Shown here: piece after piece, positions 5,691 through 12,064 of the stretch
How positions within the stretch are numbered: the stretch's first letter is position 1
Layout of the letters: every line of letters starts with the position of its first letter
NCBI GenBank assembly: GCA_031276475.1
Contig: JAISMZ010000178.1
Span: 1 to 12,064 of the forward strand
From: Coriobacteriales bacterium
Lineage (GTDB): Bacteria; Actinomycetota; Coriobacteriia; Coriobacteriales; UBA8131
DNA length: 12,064 nt
Reading direction: 5' to 3'
Program-made: the position numbers and the translations under genes
The notes under the pieces: model-generated
Told to the model about the DNA's origin: nothing
Database searches by the model: none
What the model saw: only the letters and a program-made list of their open reading frames with translations

Positions 5691-7007
5691 ATGTCCTTAA
5701 GCAGTTACATGCAGAGCCTCGCAAGTGAGTCGGCACAGATCCCGCTGACAGACGGTCTCAAACAGTGGCGTCTGGCCCTGCGCGTCCGCCTCTTTGAGCG
5801 CCTGCCCAGTGCCAAGATAGCCGAGCTGTTGGCAGCCGATTCCGCTCGGGCCCGGCGCGAGGTTGGTGCGGTTTTGCAGCAGTGTGTAGCTTTGGAGGAA
5901 TTCTCTGCCTGCAGCGTCTTTGAGCGCCAACAACTCTGTCGTGAGGTCTCAGACATGGTTTGCGGCTTTGGTCCTCTGGAGGAGCTGCTCGACGATCCGG
6001 AGGTCACTGAGATCATGGTCAACGCCGCCGATCGCATCTTTTTTGAACGCGCCGGTGTGATAGAACCCTGCAAGGTCAGCTTCTACGATGAGCAGCAGCT
6101 GCGGATGGTGATCGACCGCATCGTCGGCCCGCTGGGCAGACGAGTTGATGAACAGAGCCCGCTGGTCAGCGCCCGTCTTCCCCAGGGACATCGGGTAAAC
6201 GTGGTGATTCCGCCACTGGCTCTGGATGGCTCGGTGCTGACGATACGTAAGTTCCGTGAGCGCGTTCATACCCTGGACGAACTCTGTGAGATCGGCACGC
6301 TGAGTTCCGAGATGGCCTGTCTGCTGCGTTGGGCGGTGCTCTCGCGGCGCAACATCGCGGTCAGTGGCGGCACCGGTGGCGGTAAAACTACGCTGCTCAA
6401 CGCTCTGTCGGTGCTGATACCCCACGCCGAGCGGATCGTCACCATCGAGGATGCCGCCGAGCTGCGCTTTAGCGAGCATCCGCATGTCGTGCGTCTTGAG
6501 GCTCGCCCGGCCAACGCCGAGGGCACCGGTGAGGTCACCATTCGCGAACTGGTGATAAATGCCCTGCGGATGAGGCCAGACCGGATCGTGGTGGGGGAGT
6601 GTCGCGGTGCCGAGGCCTTGGACATGCTCCAGGCGATGAACACCGGACACGACGGCTCCCTAACCACGCTGCACGCGAACTCCCCCTATGAGGTCATCAA
6701 TCGTCTGGTGATGATGGCGCGCTATGCCATGGATCTCCCCGTCGCGATAATCGAGGAACAGATCGCCTCAGCGCTCGATCTGATCGTCCAGCTGGATCGC
6801 TTTCCCGGTGGGCAGCGGCGCGTCAGCATGATCTGTGGCTGTACGCGCGGCGATACCGGCGTCGCCCTGGAACAGTTGGCGATCTGGGACGCTGAGGAAC
6901 AGATCTATCGTTGGAAGCGGGCACCGAAGTGGCTGGATGATCCCCTCTACAGCGGTGTTATCCCTGTTGAGGAGGTGGGCAGATGGCGCAATTTGCTGGG
7001 CTTGTAA
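5691..7007 (+). CDS. cpaF: Tad pilus assembly ATPase CpaF/TadA
   Basis: 438 residues. ATG 5691 is chosen because AGAGGGG lies 8 bases upstream and the tadZ stop is at 5684-5686; the open frame runs further upstream only as a shadow inside tadZ. N-terminal helical part to about residue 85, then the family's GFGPLEELLDDPEVTEIMVN start of the core. Walker A GGTGGGKTT (K232), Asp box TIEDAAEL (E253, D254), Walker B RIVVGECRG (E303) and His box LTTLHANS (H328) are all present and intact. It is the cytoplasmic hexameric secretion-type ATPase that powers Flp pilus extension, working on the TadB/TadC platform. Length fits the family. The end overlaps the tadB start by 25 bases, implying translational coupling. 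Confidence 0.97.
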   Translation: MSLSSYMQSLASESAQIPLTDGLKQWRLALRVRLFERLPSAKIAELLAADSARARREVGAVLQQCVALEEFSACSVFERQQLCREVSDMVCGFGPLEELLDDPEVTEIMVNAADRIFFERAGVIEPCKVSFYDEQQLRMVIDRIVGPLGRRVDEQSPLVSARLPQGHRVNVVIPPLALDGSVLTIRKFRERVHTLDELCEIGTLSSEMACLLRWAVLSRRNIAVSGGTGGGKTTLLNALSVLIPHAERIVTIEDAAELRFSEHPHVVRLEARPANAEGTGEVTIRELVINALRMRPDRIVVGECRGAEALDMLQAMNTGHDGSLTTLHANSPYEVINRLVMMARYAMDLPVAIIEEQIASALDLIVQLDRFPGGQRRVSMICGCTRGDTGVALEQLAIWDAEEQIYRWKRAPKWLDDPLYSGVIPVEEVGRWRNLLGL

Positions 7008-8008
7008 TACTTTTAGCCTCTGCCTTTGGTGCAATCAGTGCGGCTTTGCTGGCCTATCAGCTGGCGGGCAGTCTCGCTGCCTACGCTGCGCGCGTCCGCC
7101 TACGCGGACGTCTGATTGGCACTGCCAGTGCAGACGACAGCAGTCTGAAGACCTTGCTGATAGACGATCTCTGTCGCAACGGCGTTCCGCTTTTGCGCTA
7201 TCCGAGCGCCCTCTTATTGCGCATAACAGGTTTTAATCGGCTCTGCCAGCAGGTTGCTGACTGGTTGACCGCCTGCTATCAGTCGGCTTTTTCGCAAACG
7301 GGGAGCATCTCCGCCCGCAATGCAGCCGAGCTGCTGGTGGCATTCGGTCTGTCAGTGGGCCTGCTCGCGCAGTTGCTCTTTGCCCAACCGCTGATAGCTC
7401 TGGCGGCGACCGCCCTGCCCGCGATGCTTGCCACGCAGAAGGCCGGCCAGTGGCATCGCCAGTTAAAGCTGGCCCTGCGCGAGCAGCTCCCCGATGCCCT
7501 GACGGCGATAGGCATGTGCTTCAGTGCCGGCTATTCGTTGGAGCAGGCGTTGCTACAGACCGCCCGGGAGTGTCCCGAGCCACTGTCCGCCCAACTGGCC
7601 CGGACGGCCAACGACATCCGCGCTGGCTGTTCGGTAGGCGAGGCGCTGAGCGCTTTGGAGCAACGTACTGCGCTGGCTGATGTTCGCTTTGTAACCACGG
7701 CTCTGGAGATACAGCACACGACCGGAGGTAGCCTGAAGGACATCCTTGCCAGCGCCGCCGAGTCGATTGCCGCCAGCTTTGAGCTCGCCCGCTCGCTGGA
7801 GGTCCAGACCGCTCAGGCCAGGATGTCGGCAAAGGTGGTGAGCATCATGCCGGTTGCACTGGTCTGCGTACTCTCGCTGGCGATGGAAGGATATCTTGCC
7901 AGCTTCTTTTCCAGCAGTGCCGGTTTGATAATACTGGTTGTCGCGGCGGCAATGGAGACGGTCGGCATCATCTTAATCCGCAGAATACTGGCAATCAATC
8001 TGGAATGA
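6983..8008 (+). CDS. tadB: Tad pilus inner-membrane platform protein TadB
   Basis: 341 residues from ATG 6983 with GAGGAGGTG just upstream, inside the end of cpaF. Hydrophobic segments at about 5-33, 116-150 (probably two passes), 286-306 and 313-335; the T2SSF (GspF-like) domain occupies about 170-296, with the recognisable LPDALTAIGMCFSAGYSLEQAL, a G.S.GEAL segment and TGGSLKDIL. With TadC it forms the membrane platform that CpaF drives. Length and topology are as expected for TadB. It is the last gene of the tightly overlapping front half of the operon: a 117-base gap follows. Confidence 0.93.
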   Translation: MAQFAGLVILLASAFGAISAALLAYQLAGSLAAYAARVRLRGRLIGTASADDSSLKTLLIDDLCRNGVPLLRYPSALLLRITGFNRLCQQVADWLTACYQSAFSQTGSISARNAAELLVAFGLSVGLLAQLLFAQPLIALAATALPAMLATQKAGQWHRQLKLALREQLPDALTAIGMCFSAGYSLEQALLQTARECPEPLSAQLARTANDIRAGCSVGEALSALEQRTALADVRFVTTALEIQHTTGGSLKDILASAAESIAASFELARSLEVQTAQARMSAKVVSIMPVALVCVLSLAMEGYLASFFSSSAGLIILVVAAAMETVGIILIRRILAINLE

Positions 8009-8125
8009 AGGAGAGCAGAGCCAATCGTTAGGCGAATCCCCAGCAGGGATATGATTTAAACCACAAGCGAACCACGGCTCAAGACCTGAGCCGAATCACG
8101 ACCCTAAGGAAAAGGAGGTAACGAT
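8009..8125 (+). other. tadB-tadC intergenic gap with a 7-bp hairpin
   Basis: This is the largest gap in the operon. It contains a perfect CGGCTCA/TGAGCCG stem (8075-8081 with 8087-8093, loop AGACC). No T-run follows, so it is not a standard terminator; it could be an mRNA processing or stability element. A near-ideal AAGGAGGT ribosome site follows at about 8113-8120. Confidence 0.6.
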
Positions 8126-8803
8126 ATGAATATCCTGCTCACAAGCATCCTGCTCTGCGGTTTTATTGCAGCAACGTTGGCGACGTCCGGTTTTCTGCGC
8201 CATAACGAGGTGCTCAGGCGACGTCTGGCACGAATCGCTCGCATCGGGGGTATCTCACCAGCACAGGCAGACCGGCGCGGTTTTGCGGCATTGCTTTCTC
8301 AACTGCCTCCATTTGCCAAAGCTGCAGAAAGGCAGCGTTTGCAACAGGCCCGCAAAGCCTATGCGGCGGAGCTGCCGCGGATGCTGGAGATCATCGCCCT
8401 GGGCGTGCGCTCCGGTTTGGGATTCGATCAGGCCTTCGCGCTGTATGTCCGCCGTTTTGATACGCCGTTGGCGCAGATCTGCCGCAGTCGTCTGGATATC
8501 TGGGAGCGCGGCCTGATATCGCGTGAGCAGGGGCTCAGAGAGCTGTCCGAGGAGGTGAGCCTGCCGATGTTCAAACGCTTTGTGGCCACCACCTTGCGGG
8601 CTCTCGAATACGGGGCTGCGCTGAACAACCTGCTTTTGGATCTGGCAACAGAAACCCGCAAAACCTATCGCTCGGAGCAACAGGAACTCGTGGCCAAAGC
8701 TCCGGTGAAGATGCTTCTGCCCACAGGAGCGCTGATCTTGCCGGCAATGTTATTGCTGGTGATAGGACCGATTATGTTGGAGTTTACCGGAAGGATGGAG
8801 TAA
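8126..8803 (+). CDS. tadC: Tad pilus inner-membrane platform protein TadC (short form)
   Basis: 225 residues from ATG 8126, about 6 bases after a near-perfect AAGGAGGT. One N-terminal membrane segment (1-23), a basic cytoplasmic stretch, the T2SSF domain at about 83-208 (ELPRMLEIIALGVRSGLGFDQAF ... LRALEYGAALNNLL ... KMLLPTGALILPAML), and a final membrane segment 193-220. It is shorter than many TadC proteins of other phyla, which are nearer 300 residues and carry an extra hydrophobic pair before the domain. The position after tadB and before the pilin gene is the classical one. The next gene follows after 2 bases. Confidence 0.9.
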   Translation: MNILLTSILLCGFIAATLATSGFLRHNEVLRRRLARIARIGGISPAQADRRGFAALLSQLPPFAKAAERQRLQQARKAYAAELPRMLEIIALGVRSGLGFDQAFALYVRRFDTPLAQICRSRLDIWERGLISREQGLRELSEEVSLPMFKRFVATTLRALEYGAALNNLLLDLATETRKTYRSEQQELVAKAPVKMLLPTGALILPAMLLLVIGPIMLEFTGRME

Positions 8804-8805
8804 TC

Positions 8806-9039
8806 ATGAAAAGATCACAAAAATGGCTCATCAAACAGCAGGAAAAGGCCCGAGGAGCGCTGGCAGCGGCACTGTTTTGCAGCAGTCGCGCCATCAGGGA
8901 CTGCAAAGGTCAGGGTACCACAGAGTATGCAATTCTCGTTGGTGTCTTGGTGGTCATCGCCATCCTCGCAGTGATGGCATTTCGGGATAATTTGGGCGAG
9001 CTTTGGAGTAGTATCACCGATGGCATCAACGGACTTTGA
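8806..9039 (+). CDS. flp: Flp-type major pilin precursor
   Basis: 77 residues from ATG 8806 with GGATGGAG just upstream. The prepilin site reads CKG|QGTTEYAILVG: cleavage after G35 would place Glu at +5 and Tyr at +6, the Flp/Fap pattern, followed by a hydrophobic helix (about 41-60). The mature subunit would be about 42 residues, small as expected for Flp pilins. The 35-residue leader is long and basic with a hydrophobic stretch (GALAAALFCSS), which is unusual. It needs a TadV/CpaA-type prepilin peptidase, not seen in this window. Being the first E5-type protein after tadC and the smallest, it is the best candidate for the fibre subunit; this is inference. Confidence 0.88.
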   Translation: MKRSQKWLIKQQEKARGALAAALFCSSRAIRDCKGQGTTEYAILVGVLVVIAILAVMAFRDNLGELWSSITDGINGL

Positions 9040-9679
9040 CAGACCCAAGGTGCCTGTCTCGGCCATCGTTTTTGTTGTGGTGGCGCTCGCCGTTCCAGTC
9101 ATTTTATGCACCGTTGGCACTATTGGCGGCGTCGAACCGACTGACGGAGTGTCGCCTCCAGCGGCACAAAGCACTCTGGAGGAGACCGGCCCGTTTGGCA
9201 GCTCCGCGGCCGACGCGGACGTGATTGGCTCAGGCTTGGGCGTCAGGGGCGCCGGCACGGACGGCGCGGTAGCTACGGGTAGCGCCGAGGCAAACGCCAC
9301 TTCTGCAGATGCCGGCGGCGCGGCAGCTCCCAGCAGCGCAGACAACAGCAGCGAGGTGTTCAGCGGATGTCCCCTGCCACTGCCCGAGCAGACCAACGGG
9401 GTGTCTTATCAGCAGCTTGCCCATACGCAGGTCTGGAAGGCTTTCACGCCGCTGTCTTGTCGCGAGTATGCCCGTTTGCTGCTGCTTGCCTTACGCGGTT
9501 CGCCGCTGCAACTGGCCGATGCCGGTTATCTCGATATGGCCGGCAACGCCTGGGGCTGCGTACTCAGTGACGCGGCAGGCGGCTCCTATATCGCGACGTT
9601 GCAGACGCTTAGAGAAGCAGACGATCAGGCGCTGACCACGGTCTCGGTCGTCCGCATTCTGATACCGGAAGGGGCGTGA
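9020..9679 (+). CDS. Unrecognised membrane-anchored protein with Ala/Gly/Ser stalk
   Basis: 219 residues from ATG 9020, overlapping the flp end by 20 bases; GGAG at about 9004-9007 is a weakly spaced ribosome site, so coupling to flp translation is likely. A single hydrophobic anchor spans about residues 12-36. It is followed by about 75 residues (40-115) rich in Ala, Gly, Ser, Thr and acidic residues, a likely flexible stalk, and then a compact C-terminal domain (about 116-219) with Cys117, Cys147 and Cys180 and the segments SCREYARLLLLALRG and DMAGNAWGCVL. It has no prepilin motif, and VILC at the end of the anchor is not an acceptable lipobox. I do not recognise the family. Its place between two pilin genes suggests an extracytoplasmic pilus accessory or adhesin-like role, which is inference. 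Confidence 0.8.
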   Translation: MASTDFDRPKVPVSAIVFVVVALAVPVILCTVGTIGGVEPTDGVSPPAAQSTLEETGPFGSSAADADVIGSGLGVRGAGTDGAVATGSAEANATSADAGGAAAPSSADNSSEVFSGCPLPLPEQTNGVSYQQLAHTQVWKAFTPLSCREYARLLLLALRGSPLQLADAGYLDMAGNAWGCVLSDAAGGSYIATLQTLREADDQALTTVSVVRILIPEGA

Positions 9680-9680
9680 A

Positions 9681-9905
9681 ATGCAAAAGCTGCCTATTTT
9701 GCCGTCCTGCCGGTTGAACAACGCTGGTCAGGCGAGTGTGGAATACCTGATCGTCGGTCTCGCCCTGATCGCCCTGATCGTGGCCTTTGCTACTCTGGCC
9801 AATCGTCTGGGAGAGGGTCTGTTCAGCGAACATGCAGCTCAGAGTGCCTCTCACGCAATGACCGAGAACGGCGCCGGAACCATCGGCGACATCATCCTCT
9901 ATTGA
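9681..9905 (+). CDS. Second Flp/TadE-type pilin-like protein
   Basis: 74 residues from ATG 9681 with GGAAGGGG 6 bases upstream and the preceding stop at 9677-9679. A type IV/Flp-like prepilin site is clear: NNAG|QASVEYLIVGLAL, with G16 at -1 and Glu at +5, followed by a hydrophobic helix to about residue 40. The mature protein would be about 58 residues ending in GTIGDIILY. Compared with the first pilin it has a shorter leader (16 residues) and a longer mature part, so it is probably a minor pilin or pseudopilin rather than a copy of flp. Confidence 0.85.
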   Translation: MQKLPILPSCRLNNAGQASVEYLIVGLALIALIVAFATLANRLGEGLFSEHAAQSASHAMTENGAGTIGDIILY

Positions 9906-9976
9906 ATACGGGTCGGGCCTGCCGCCGTAGGCAGCTTTGACGCCGGGCGATCAGAAACGAGAGAAAGGGTTGAGCA

Positions 9977-10474
9977 GTGCGTATCAACAACAAAGGCCAA
10001 AGCACGGTGGAGGCAGCCTTTCTGTTACCCGTCCTGCTTTTGCTTTTCTTGATGCTGTTACAGCCGGGTATCTGCCTGTACAACCTGATGGTGATGGAAA
10101 ACGCCGCAGCAGAGGGCTGCCGGCTTTTGGCAACGCGAACCGTGCAGGGCAACTTCTCCGACGATAAGTACGAGGGTTACATCAAGCGACGGCTGGCGGC
10201 GATTCCACCGGTTGAGGTCTTCCATATCCGCAGCGGCAGCAAAGGCTGGGAGCTGGAGCTGAAAGGTGATGAGAATAGCTCGGAGGTCAGCGTTCAGGTG
10301 ACCAATCGACTCAAGCCTCTGCCCCTGCTCAGTTGGGGCACGTCCCTGCTCGGGCAGACCGACAGCGAGGGCAACCTCGTTCAGAAAGTGGAGGTGACCC
10401 TGCCCACGCAGCCCGCCTGGGTTTGGGAGAACAGCAGTGGCGGCCCCACAGATTGGACGACGCAATGGGACTGA
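9977..10474 (+). CDS. tadE: TadE-like minor pilin
   Basis: 165 residues from GTG 9977; AAAGGG (9964-9969) gives 7-base spacing. The N-terminus NKG|QSTVEAAFLLPVLLLLFL is the TadE pattern: short basic leader, Gly at -1 (G7), Glu at +5 (E12) and a long hydrophobic helix with a mid-helix Pro. The remaining 110 or so residues form a soluble extracytoplasmic domain beginning with the typical NAAAEGCRLLATR segment. TadE proteins are pseudopilins processed by the prepilin peptidase and needed for pilus assembly. The stop overlaps the next gene by 10 bases. Confidence 0.88.
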   Translation: MRINNKGQSTVEAAFLLPVLLLLFLMLLQPGICLYNLMVMENAAAEGCRLLATRTVQGNFSDDKYEGYIKRRLAAIPPVEVFHIRSGSKGWELELKGDENSSEVSVQVTNRLKPLPLLSWGTSLLGQTDSEGNLVQKVEVTLPTQPAWVWENSSGGPTDWTTQWD

Positions 10475-12064
10475 ACAAACATCAGACGGCTGCTGCACGC
10501 ACGCGTCGCCTCTTTGTTGCCCGCGACGGCGGCTTTACCTCCACCGGTGTGGTTGTCGCCTTGCTGCTGACACTTACTTTAATGTTCACCTCAACCCAGG
10601 TGCATTGGCTGCAATCCACCGCGGCCGACATCCAGTTTATTGCCGATGCCGGAGCCCTGGCCGGCGAGAACGTCGTAGCCGAATACCTGATAGTCGCCCG
10701 AACCGCCGACGCTGTGGTTTTGTCGCTGTCGCTTTTTGGGTTGATAGTCTACGGGATCGCCATCATCGTCAGCTGTATTCCCTACGGTCAGGAGATCGGC
10801 CTGAAACTGATGGAATTTGGCAAGAAAGTGCTTGAGGCACGCGATGATTTTGCTGATGGTGCAGCGAAGGCACTGAATGGCCTGCAGAAGGCACTGCCGT
10901 TTCTGGTTGCCGTAAACGCAGCCGCGACGGTACGGGGCAATCAGATATCGCGCGATGGCCAGGAACGCTACATCGGCCTGGCCCTGCCGTTGCCTCTGGA
11001 AGGCGAGGACATCGAGTATCAGGCTGACACGGCGAGCCAGGAAAAAGCCGATCAGATTACCGAGCAAAACGGCGAGACCCAGGAGCTCACCGACGCCGCC
11101 CAGGAGGCCTGGGATCAGATGCAGAGCAGTAAACTAGAAGGATATTTAGCAGATTGCGGGAACAATCCCGCCTACTGTCTCTACGAGCGCACCGCGAGCC
11201 TGACTAGTCTGGGCGGCGCACAAAATCCCTTCTTCTCCTCCGTTGATCTCTGGAACTTTGATAACGCGATGGCACGGGCACAGGCCTACTACCCGGCTCG
11301 GCTGGCCGCCGAGAAACCGCAATCGGAGGCGCTGGCAGAACAGGTGCGCTCCTTTGTGCGTACGCGCTATTTTAACTACGCGACCGAGAGGATACGCAGC
11401 GGTTACGCCCACACCGCTGCCGACGGCACCCTGGATGCCTCTTTCCCACTGATGGCGCGCAATCCCGCAGAGATTCGCACTACCGTGCTTTACAGCGAAC
11501 AGGTCTATCCGGTGAGCAGCGATGGCGTGCTACACGGTTCAACCGCCTGTCCAGATTATCAGGAGGCGGGAGCTGCAGGGTACGGATCGGTTGCACAGCT
11601 GGAAGCTGGGGACTATCAGAAGTGCGAGACCTGCAACTTTGGTATCAGTATGCTTGGCAATGTTGCCAGTGCCACATCGTCAACTGCAAGCGGCTTTGAG
11701 TACCATTACCGCAAGATAGCCGACGCGGCCGAACGCTATCAAAACGCTTCGCAGGAGTACCGCGAGCAGACCGGGCAGGCCAAGGACTCAGCTGGCGAGG
11801 CCTTTGACATTTTGGAAGAGGCGCTGGCCGCACTGGACACGCCGCGCCTGGATCCCCATCCGCCGGGGCGTAGCGGCTGCGTGGCGATAGTCATCGACAT
11901 CTCAACCCGCGCGAGGCCTGCGGCCTTTGCTAGCTCGTTGTTAGCAGACGGGGAGGGATTGCCGCCGCGCGTGGCGATCTCCGCCGCCGCGATGGCTCGC
12001 GATGAGCCTGACGAAGGCAACAATCTGCTGGCCGCGTTTCTCGACAAAGCCGTTGCCGATCAAT
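10465..12064 (+). CDS. TadG-like pilus protein, 3' end outside window
   Basis: The frame from ATG 10465 stays open to the last base, giving at least 533 residues. The start overlaps the tadE stop by 10 bases. The N-terminus GGFTSTGVVVALLLTLTLMF, then LQSTAADIQFIADAGALAGEN, matches the Tad/TadG N-terminal segment (helix, then L.aaaDaaALAga). No Glu at +5 follows a glycine, so it may not be processed like a pilin. A second hydrophobic segment lies at about 83-105, so it probably passes the membrane twice. The long remainder is extracytoplasmic or cytoplasmic depending on that topology, includes C387-x2-C390 and an Ala/Glu-rich, probably coiled-coil stretch (about 420-460). TadG-like proteins are large minor components near the end of tad operons. 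TadG identity rests on the N-terminus and position. Confidence 0.8.
   Translation, partial: MGLNKHQTAAARTRRLFVARDGGFTSTGVVVALLLTLTLMFTSTQVHWLQSTAADIQFIADAGALAGENVVAEYLIVARTADAVVLSLSLFGLIVYGIAIIVSCIPYGQEIGLKLMEFGKKVLEARDDFADGAAKALNGLQKALPFLVAVNAAATVRGNQISRDGQERYIGLALPLPLEGEDIEYQADTASQEKADQITEQNGETQELTDAAQEAWDQMQSSKLEGYLADCGNNPAYCLYERTASLTSLGGAQNPFFSSVDLWNFDNAMARAQAYYPARLAAEKPQSEALAEQVRSFVRTRYFNYATERIRSGYAHTAADGTLDASFPLMARNPAEIRTTVLYSEQVYPVSSDGVLHGSTACPDYQEAGAAGYGSVAQLEAGDYQKCETCNFGISMLGNVASATSSTASGFEYHYRKIADAAERYQNASQEYREQTGQAKDSAGEAFDILEEALAALDTPRLDPHPPGRSGCVAIVIDISTRARPAAFASSLLADGEGLPPRVAISAAAMARDEPDEGNNLLAAFLDKAVADQ

Noticed and set aside
9020..9110. Lipoprotein signal peptide in the unknown protein
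   Set aside because: The residues before Cys30 are V-I-L, with Leu at -1, which does not fit a lipobox.
9906..9976. Terminator between the second pilin and tadE genes
   Set aside because: There is only a short CTGCC/GGCAG pairing and no T-run.

Overview
The window is one end of a tight-adherence (Tad/Flp) pilus locus plus the accessory DNA next to it. The organism looks like a moderately GC-rich bacterium with strong AAGGAGG-type ribosome binding sites. The Tad set shows no secretin or other outer-membrane component, and Ala/Ser/Pro-rich low-complexity linkers are plentiful. Together with an Rpn-type nuclease and a small clostridial-type ferredoxin, this suggests an anaerobic actinobacterium, most plausibly of class Coriobacteriia. 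That assignment is inference from gene style, not from a search.

Left part (1-1961), accessory: the 3' part of an Rpn/PD-(D/E)XK nuclease-transposase gene; then a 322-base gap with a long, almost perfect inverted repeat (35-bp arms) and degenerate relatives of it; then the wreck of an AAA-type ATPase gene with two frameshifts and a nonsense codon, followed by another copy of the same repeat family.

Middle part (1868-2858): a monocistronic gene for a small zinc-ribbon protein with a 50-residue Gly/Lys-Ala-Pro triplet tail, with its own promoter and terminator. Next is a reverse-strand 2[4Fe-4S] ferredoxin gene with its own promoter. Then comes a leader of about 200 bases in front of the pilus operon that can fold over the cpaB ribosome binding site.

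Right part (2859-12064): a densely packed + strand operon, cpaB - tadZ/cpaE-like - cpaF/tadA - tadB - tadC - flp pilin - unknown anchored protein - second pilin-like protein - tadE-like - tadG-like (cut by the window end). Genes mostly overlap or abut; the one large gap (117 bases) is between tadB and tadC and holds a perfect small hairpin. CpaF is the assembly ATPase, TadB and TadC are the inner-membrane platform, TadZ is the polar-localising ATPase, and CpaB is the periplasmic/wall-side component. The flp product and the other E5-type pilin-like proteins would be the fibre subunits and minor pilins. No prepilin peptidase (TadV/CpaA) is seen here, so it must be encoded outside the window.

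I do not see a clearly new defence or mobile system. The least explained items are the zinc-ribbon/triplet-repeat protein, the unknown stalked protein between the two pilin genes, the cpaB leader and the repeat family around the dead ATPase.
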